A stretch of 64,000 bases of DNA. It comes from Acidimicrobiales bacterium (GTDB taxonomy: Bacteria; Actinomycetota; Acidimicrobiia; Acidimicrobiales; Aldehydirespiratoraceae). Both the position numbers and the translations under genes were made by a program. Positions 59,592 to 64,000 of the stretch are shown here, piece after piece. Location of the stretch: contig JAWKIR010000002.1 in assembly GCA_041394245.1 (NCBI GenBank), positions 2,108,001 to 2,172,000 on the forward strand, in the 5' to 3' direction. Within the stretch, counting starts at the first letter, position 1; each line of letters opens with the position of its first letter. The notes beneath the pieces are model-generated. The model did not search any database, had not been told where the DNA came from, and saw nothing but the letters and a program-made list of their open reading frames with translations.

Positions 59592-60823
59592 CCTCTCATG
59601 ATGTCGTCGTCGTCGGCGCAGGCCTCGCCGGCCTCGCTGCGGCCATCCGACTCCGCGACCGGGGTCACGAGCCGCTCGTGCTCGAGCGCTCCGACGGGCC
59701 CGGCGGCCGCGTCCGCACCGACGACGTCGACGGCTTCCGGCTCGACCGCGGCTTTCAGATCTTCCTGAAGGCCTACCCCACCGCGCACGACATGCTCGAT
59801 TACGACGCGCTCGACCTGCGCGCGTTCGATGCCGGGTCGCTCGTGCGCATCGGCGACCGGTTCCATCGCGTCGCCGACCCGTTCAGGAATCCCGGCGACG
59901 CCTTCGGCACGATGCGAGCGCCCATCGGCAACCTCAAGGACAAGCTGGCGATCCTCAAGTTCCGCAACAAGGTCCTGAAGCCCGAGATCGAAGAACTCTT
60001 CACGGCCAAGGAGACCACCGCGCTGGAACGACTCCGGGAGGCCGGCTTCTCCGAGCGCATGATCGACCGGTTCCTGCGTCCGCTGTTCAGCGGCATCGCC
60101 CTCGATCCCGAGCTCGGGTTCTCGAGCCGTTCGCTCGAGTTCATCTTCCGCATGTTGTCCGACGACGACGCCACCGTACCGGCGGGCGGCATGGGGCAGA
60201 TCTCGCTCCAGCTCGCCTCTCGGCTCCCGGCCGGGACCATCCGCTACGGCACCGAGGTGACCGAGGTCGGCGAACACCATGTCGTCGTCGACGGCAGCAG
60301 GGTCGAATCCCAGGCCGTGGTGGTGGCCACCGACGCAGTCGATGCGGCCCGACTCACCGCGGGCGAGGTCGGCGACCCCGGCACCAACCCGGTCACGACA
60401 TGGTGGTTCGCCGCCGACGAGACGCCGGTGCAACGGCCGGTGATCGTCCTCAACGGCAACGGGACCGGCGCCGTCAACAACCTCGCCGTGCTCTCGCAGG
60501 TCTCCCCCGAATACAGCCCCGACGACCGGGCACTGATCGCGGTCTCGACGCCCCATCTCGGGGTCGAGGAGTCCGCGGTGCGGTCGACCCTCGCCGAGTG
60601 GTACGGCGGGGTCGTCGAAGACTGGCAGACACTGCGGGTCGACGAGATCGAGCGGGCGCAACCCCGCCAGAACGTGGGCGAGGATCCCGACCAGTCGGTG
60701 CGGCTCCCGTCGGGCATGTTCGTGGCCGGCGATCACCGTCAGCACGCCTCGATCAACGGTGCCCTCACCTCCGGGTGGCGGGCCGCCGATGCCGTCACCG
60801 CCCGGCTCTGTCGCGACTGCTGA
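59588..60823 (+). CDS. FAD-dependent amine-oxidase/phytoene-desaturase-like oxidoreductase
   Basis: A 411-residue flavoprotein. The dinucleotide-binding motif VVVVGAGLAGLAAAIRLRDR at the N-terminus is followed by LERSDGPGGRVRTD, the second FAD-contact motif of the protoporphyrinogen oxidase/phytoene desaturase superfamily, and the C-terminus has GMFVAGDHRQHASINGALTSG, the third. It oxidises or desaturates a small molecule; carotenoid, porphyrin or amine substrates are all possible. The ATG at 59588 is taken; GTG 59552 would add 12 residues in frame. Confidence 0.88.
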   Translation: MTSHDVVVVGAGLAGLAAAIRLRDRGHEPLVLERSDGPGGRVRTDDVDGFRLDRGFQIFLKAYPTAHDMLDYDALDLRAFDAGSLVRIGDRFHRVADPFRNPGDAFGTMRAPIGNLKDKLAILKFRNKVLKPEIEELFTAKETTALERLREAGFSERMIDRFLRPLFSGIALDPELGFSSRSLEFIFRMLSDDDATVPAGGMGQISLQLASRLPAGTIRYGTEVTEVGEHHVVVDGSRVESQAVVVATDAVDAARLTAGEVGDPGTNPVTTWWFAADETPVQRPVIVLNGNGTGAVNNLAVLSQVSPEYSPDDRALIAVSTPHLGVEESAVRSTLAEWYGGVVEDWQTLRVDEIERAQPRQNVGEDPDQSVRLPSGMFVAGDHRQHASINGALTSGWRAADAVTARLCRDC

Positions 60824-60918
60824 AACCGGGTCCGACCGAGGTGTGGGGCGCGTGTCGTTCGCGACTCCGCGCCGTTTGTGCAGGTCAGCGAGGCGCGACG
60901 GCACGCCGAAACTTCCCC

Positions 60919-60948
60919 TTGACGTGGGTGTAGTTACGCGACTGTAAT
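60919..60948 (+). promoter_or_regulatory. Sigma-70-like promoter for nrdAB
   Basis: TTGACG (60919-60924) and TGTAAT (60943-60948) are separated by 18 bases. Within it, GTAGTTAC (60930-60937) and GTAATTAC (60944-60951) form a near-perfect direct repeat of 8-mers, each itself nearly palindromic, 14 bases apart; this may be a regulator site. About 100 bases of leader follow before the nrdA ATG. Confidence 0.5.
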
Positions 60949-61048
60949 TACGAGTCCGCAACTCTCGACAGAGCGGCGCGGCGAGGCGTGATCTGACCGG
61001 GAGTCACCGCCTTCGACTCGCACTTCCCGGCGCGGGGAAGGGGCCACG

Positions 61049-63529
61049 ATGGCTATTACCGATGAGACGATCACGACCGAGCGCCTGAGCGCAGTCGCCA
61101 ACCAGGAATCGAGCGGTACGACCGCGACGACGATGCGGGTGAAGAAGCGCAGCGGTGCGCTCGAACCCGTCGATGTCAACAAGATCGTCAACGCCGTCGC
61201 CCGAGCGACCGAAGGAATCGTCGGGGTCGATCCGATGGTCGTCTCGACCCGCACGATCGCCGCGCTGGCCGATGGCGCCACGACCCAGGAACTCGACGAG
61301 CTGTCGATTCGCACCGCGGCCGGTCTCATCGTCGAAGAGCCCGACTACTCCAAGGTGGCCGCCCGCCTCCTGTCGACCTACATCGACAAGGAGGTCCGCA
61401 ACCAGAACGCTCCGTGGTTCTCCGAGTCGGTCGCGCTGGGTCACAAGGTCGGCATCATCGGCGACGAGGTCTTCGAATTCGTCAACGCCCACGCCCCCGA
61501 GCTCAACGCGGCGATCGACAGCCAGCGCGACAAGCGCTTCGAGTTCTTCGGCCTGCGCACCGTCTACGACCGCTACCTCCTGCGCCACCCCGAGACCCGC
61601 AAGGTCATCGAGACCCCGCAGTACTTCTTCCTGCGGGTCGCCTGCGGCCTGTCGACCAACCCCGAGGAAGCGATCCGCTTCTACGACCTGATGTCGTCGC
61701 TCGCCTACCTCCCGTCCTCGCCCACCCTGTTCAACTCGGGCACCACGCATCCCCAGATGTCGAGCTGCTACCTGCTCGATTCTCCGGAAGACTCGCTGGA
61801 AGGCATCTACAAGCGCTACACCGACATCGCCCGGCTCTCGAAGTTCGCCGGCGGCATCGGGGTCGCCTGGCACCGCATTCGTTCGAAGAACAGCCTCATC
61901 GTCGGCACCAACGGCCTGTCCAACGGCATCGTGCCGTGGCTCAAGACCCTCGATGCCTCCGTCGCCGCCGTCAACCAGGGAGGCCGCCGCAAGGGTGCCG
62001 CGTGCGTCTACCTCGAAGCGTGGCACGCCGACATCGACCAGTTCCTCGAGCTGCGCGACAACACCGGCGACCACGCCCGGCGCACCCACAACATCAACCT
62101 CGCCAACTGGATCCCCGACATGTTCATGGAACGGGTCGAGAAGGACTGGCAGTGGAGCCTCTTCGATCCGAAGAAGGTCCCCGAGCTGATCGACACCTTC
62201 GGCGACGAGTTCCGCGCCATCTACGAGCAGGCCGAGGCCGACGGCAAGTACGAAAAGCAGGTCCCTGCCCGGCAGCTCTACCAGCGGATGATGAAGACGC
62301 TGGCGGAGACCGGCAACGGCTGGATGACCTTCAAGGACTCCTCCAACGAGAAGTGCAACCAGACCGGGCCCGGCACCAGCGGTGGAACGGCGAACGCACG
62401 AGACCGCGTCGTGCACCTGTCCAACCTGTGCACCGAGATCCTCGAGGTCACCAGCCAGGACGAGACCGCGGTGTGCAACCTCGGCTCGGTCAACCTCGGT
62501 GAGTTCGTCGTCGAGTCCGAGGGCGTCATCGCCATGGACTACGTCCGCCTCGGCGAGGTCGTCCGCCAGGTCGTGCCGTTCCTCGACCGGGTGATCGACA
62601 TCAACTACTACCCGACGAGCGAATCGGGCGCCTCCAACAGCCGCTGGCGTCCAGTCGGTCTCGGGTTGATGGGTCTCCAGGACGTCTTCTTCAAGATGGG
62701 CGTGCCGTTCGATTCCCCGGTGGCGCGCGACGTCAGCCGTCGGATCTCCGAAGAGATCTACTTCAACGCCCTGTGGGCATCGACCGAGCTCGCGGAAGCC
62801 AATGGCCCCCACGCGGCGTTTGCCGAGACCCGCGCCGCGGCCGGCGACCTCCAGTTCGACCTCTGGGGCGTGGAGCCGTCCGATCCCGAACGGTGGGTCC
62901 CGCTACGCGAGCGCATCGAGAGCCACGGTCTGCGCAACTCCCTGATGATCGCCATCGCCCCGACGGCGACGATCGCGTCGATCGCGGGCTGCTACGAGTG
63001 CATCGAGCCGCAGGTCTCCAACCTGTTCAAGCGCGAAACCCTCTCGGGCGAGTTCATGCAGATCAACCGGCACCTGGTGAAAGAACTCCAACGCCGCAAC
63101 CTGTGGGATGCCGAGATGATCGGCGACGTGAAGAAGGCCGAAGGCTCGATCCAGGGCATCGAGCGCATCCCCGACGACCTCAAGGCGATCTATCGCACCG
63201 CGTGGGAGATCCCGATGAAGTCGCTCATCGAGATGGCCGCCGACCGTGGCGCCTTCATCGACCAGAGCCAGTCGCTCAACCTCTTCATGGAAGCGCCCAC
63301 CATCGGCAAGCTCTCGTCGATGTACATGTACGCATGGAAGTCCGGACTCAAGACCACCTACTACCTGCGCAGCCGGCCGGCGACGAAGATCAACAAGACC
63401 ACCACCTCGGTCGGCCCCGAGTCGGGTCCGACCGGTGGGCCCGACGGTGCACCGAAGAAGACATTCACCGACGAAGAGGCCATCGCCTGCTCGCTGGAGA
63501 ACCCCGAGGCCTGCGAGGCGTGCGACTGA
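61049..63529 (+). CDS. nrdA: Ribonucleoside-diphosphate reductase large subunit, class Ia type
   Basis: An 826-residue reductase subunit that makes deoxyribonucleotides from NDPs. An N-terminal ATP-cone (TMRVKKRSGALEPVDVNKIV) implies dATP feedback control. Active-site cysteines are in MSSCYLLDSPED (about 240), HLSNLCTEILEV (about 460) and AVCNLGSVNLGEF; PTATIASIAGCYECIEP is the conserved loop. The C-terminus EACEACD holds the Cys pair that is recycled by thioredoxin. GGGGAAGGGG lies about 6 bases before the ATG at 61049. The stop overlaps nrdB (TGATG), giving the normal order. Confidence 0.95.
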   Translation: MAITDETITTERLSAVANQESSGTTATTMRVKKRSGALEPVDVNKIVNAVARATEGIVGVDPMVVSTRTIAALADGATTQELDELSIRTAAGLIVEEPDYSKVAARLLSTYIDKEVRNQNAPWFSESVALGHKVGIIGDEVFEFVNAHAPELNAAIDSQRDKRFEFFGLRTVYDRYLLRHPETRKVIETPQYFFLRVACGLSTNPEEAIRFYDLMSSLAYLPSSPTLFNSGTTHPQMSSCYLLDSPEDSLEGIYKRYTDIARLSKFAGGIGVAWHRIRSKNSLIVGTNGLSNGIVPWLKTLDASVAAVNQGGRRKGAACVYLEAWHADIDQFLELRDNTGDHARRTHNINLANWIPDMFMERVEKDWQWSLFDPKKVPELIDTFGDEFRAIYEQAEADGKYEKQVPARQLYQRMMKTLAETGNGWMTFKDSSNEKCNQTGPGTSGGTANARDRVVHLSNLCTEILEVTSQDETAVCNLGSVNLGEFVVESEGVIAMDYVRLGEVVRQVVPFLDRVIDINYYPTSESGASNSRWRPVGLGLMGLQDVFFKMGVPFDSPVARDVSRRISEEIYFNALWASTELAEANGPHAAFAETRAAAGDLQFDLWGVEPSDPERWVPLRERIESHGLRNSLMIAIAPTATIASIAGCYECIEPQVSNLFKRETLSGEFMQINRHLVKELQRRNLWDAEMIGDVKKAEGSIQGIERIPDDLKAIYRTAWEIPMKSLIEMAADRGAFIDQSQSLNLFMEAPTIGKLSSMYMYAWKSGLKTTYYLRSRPATKINKTTTSVGPESGPTGGPDGAPKKTFTDEEAIACSLENPEACEACD

Positions 63530-64000
63530 TGGCACTCGCCGACGACTATCTCAACACCGCGCCGGCGAGTGCGCCCGACACCAACGCCGGGCACTACGCG
63601 GCGCCGGCGAATTCCCGGACCAACATCCTCGACCCCGGGTTCAATCTCACGCTGCGGCCGATGCGCTACCCGCAGTTCTTCGACATGTACAAGGACGCGA
63701 TCAAGAACACCTGGACGGTCGAGGAGATCGACTTCTCCGACGATCTGACCGATCTCGACCGCAAGCTCATGCCGGCCGAGAAGCACATGATCAGCCGACT
63801 GGTGGCGTTCTTCGCCACCGGCGATTCGATCGTGGCCAACAACCTCGTCCTCAACCTCTACGAGCACATCAACGCTCCCGAGGCTCGGATGTATCTGTCG
63901 CGCCAGCTCTACGAAGAGGCGCTCCACGTCCAGTTCTACCTGAACCTGCTCGACAACTACATCCCCGATCCCGCCGAGCGGGCCGAGGCCTTCGCCGCCA
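63529..64000 (+). CDS. nrdB: Ribonucleoside-diphosphate reductase small subunit, 3' part beyond the window
   Basis: The first 157 residues of the radical-generating R2 subunit. Visible metal ligands match E. coli Asp84 (FFATGDSIV), Glu115 and His118 (EEALHVQFY), and the residue four after that His is Tyr, the position of the radical Tyr122. This argues for a tyrosyl-radical enzyme rather than the Chlamydia-type class Ic, which has Phe there. The N-terminus starts MALADDYLNTAP with a Pro/Ala-rich leader, then NILDPGFNLTLRPMRYPQFF. It is coupled to nrdA by TGATG. The remaining ligands lie outside the window. Confidence 0.93.
   Translation, partial: MALADDYLNTAPASAPDTNAGHYAAPANSRTNILDPGFNLTLRPMRYPQFFDMYKDAIKNTWTVEEIDFSDDLTDLDRKLMPAEKHMISRLVAFFATGDSIVANNLVLNLYEHINAPEARMYLSRQLYEEALHVQFYLNLLDNYIPDPAERAEAFAA

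Noticed and set aside
60824..61048. Cobalamin riboswitch or NrdR box upstream of nrdA
   Set aside because: I see no B12-box-like conserved segment and no match to the usual NrdR palindrome; only a promoter-like pair and the GTARTTAC repeats.
63529..64000. Class Ic (Mn/Fe, Phe-containing) small subunit
   Set aside because: The position four residues after the His of EEALH is Tyr, as in tyrosyl-radical enzymes, not Phe.
1..64000. tRNA or rRNA genes, CRISPR arrays, insertion sequences, prophage or integration sites
   Set aside because: No cloverleaf-like sequence with CCA end, no regularly spaced repeats, and no transposase or integrase gene was recognised on either strand.

Overview
This is a 64-kb stretch of very GC-rich chromosome, densely coded on both strands, with many GTG starts and operons whose genes overlap by ATGA, GTGA or TGATG. 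It carries an F420-type LLM oxidoreductase, a WXG100/EccC secretion pair, DUF2510 and DUF2752 membrane proteins, lipoproteins with Thr-rich linkers, and a class Ia ribonucleotide reductase. These point to an actinobacterium. My impression, not proven here, is a free-living member of Acidimicrobiia. I see no rRNA, tRNA, CRISPR array, insertion sequence or prophage, and no gene-free stretch longer than 300 bases.

Layout. 1-3.7 kb: truncated phosphotransferase, phosphotriesterase-like hydrolase, nitroreductase, SDR. 3.9-9.4 kb: two giant fused transport proteins, MFS-LivF and LivH-LivM-LivG, that together hold every membrane and ATPase part of a branched-chain-amino-acid-type ABC importer. 9.5-12.9 kb: HtrA-like lipoprotein protease, O-methyltransferase, MscS channel. 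12.9-18.5 kb: a nine-gene chain made of an HTH-TOBE regulator, modABC, an SDR, livG, livF and two small membrane proteins. 18.5-25.5 kb: acyl-CoA synthetase and carotenoid oxygenase facing a solute-binding lipoprotein, a LivH-LivM fusion and a TetR regulator; this set lacks ATPases, while the livGF pair just upstream lacks permeases. 25.7-28.8 kb: S9 peptidase and Gfo/Idh/MocA oxidoreductase. 28.8-33.1 kb: a compact type VII secretion pair. 33.3-40.8 kb: two crotonases, LLM oxidoreductase, DUF2889 protein, a frameshifted MFS gene, zinc-type dehydrogenase, acidic coiled-coil protein and phytanoyl-CoA-dioxygenase-like protein. 40.8-45.1 kb: ECF sigma with membrane partner, SDR, a frameshifted sulfotransferase-like gene, nucleoside hydrolase. 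45.1-57.2 kb: MMPL transporter, IleRS, lipoprotein, 2OG-Fe(II) oxygenase, second ECF sigma/membrane pair, AbrB/PIN-like pair, secreted esterase. 57.2-64 kb: AlaX editing protein, aldehyde dehydrogenase, FAD amine-oxidase-type protein, nrdA and the start of nrdB.

Two regulatory themes recur. Thirteen operon heads show a TANNNT hexamer exactly 6-8 bases before the start codon and no Shine-Dalgarno sequence, the pattern of leaderless transcripts; other heads have a clear GGAG-type site. Two long perfect inverted repeats (42587-42621 and 50729-50788) share the core GGTGTCTGAC and may belong to a dispersed repeat family.

The most unusual content is the two-polypeptide fused transporter, the minimal WXG100/EssC-like pair, the separation of ModC from its TOBE domain, and two genes that are intact apart from one single-base frameshift each.
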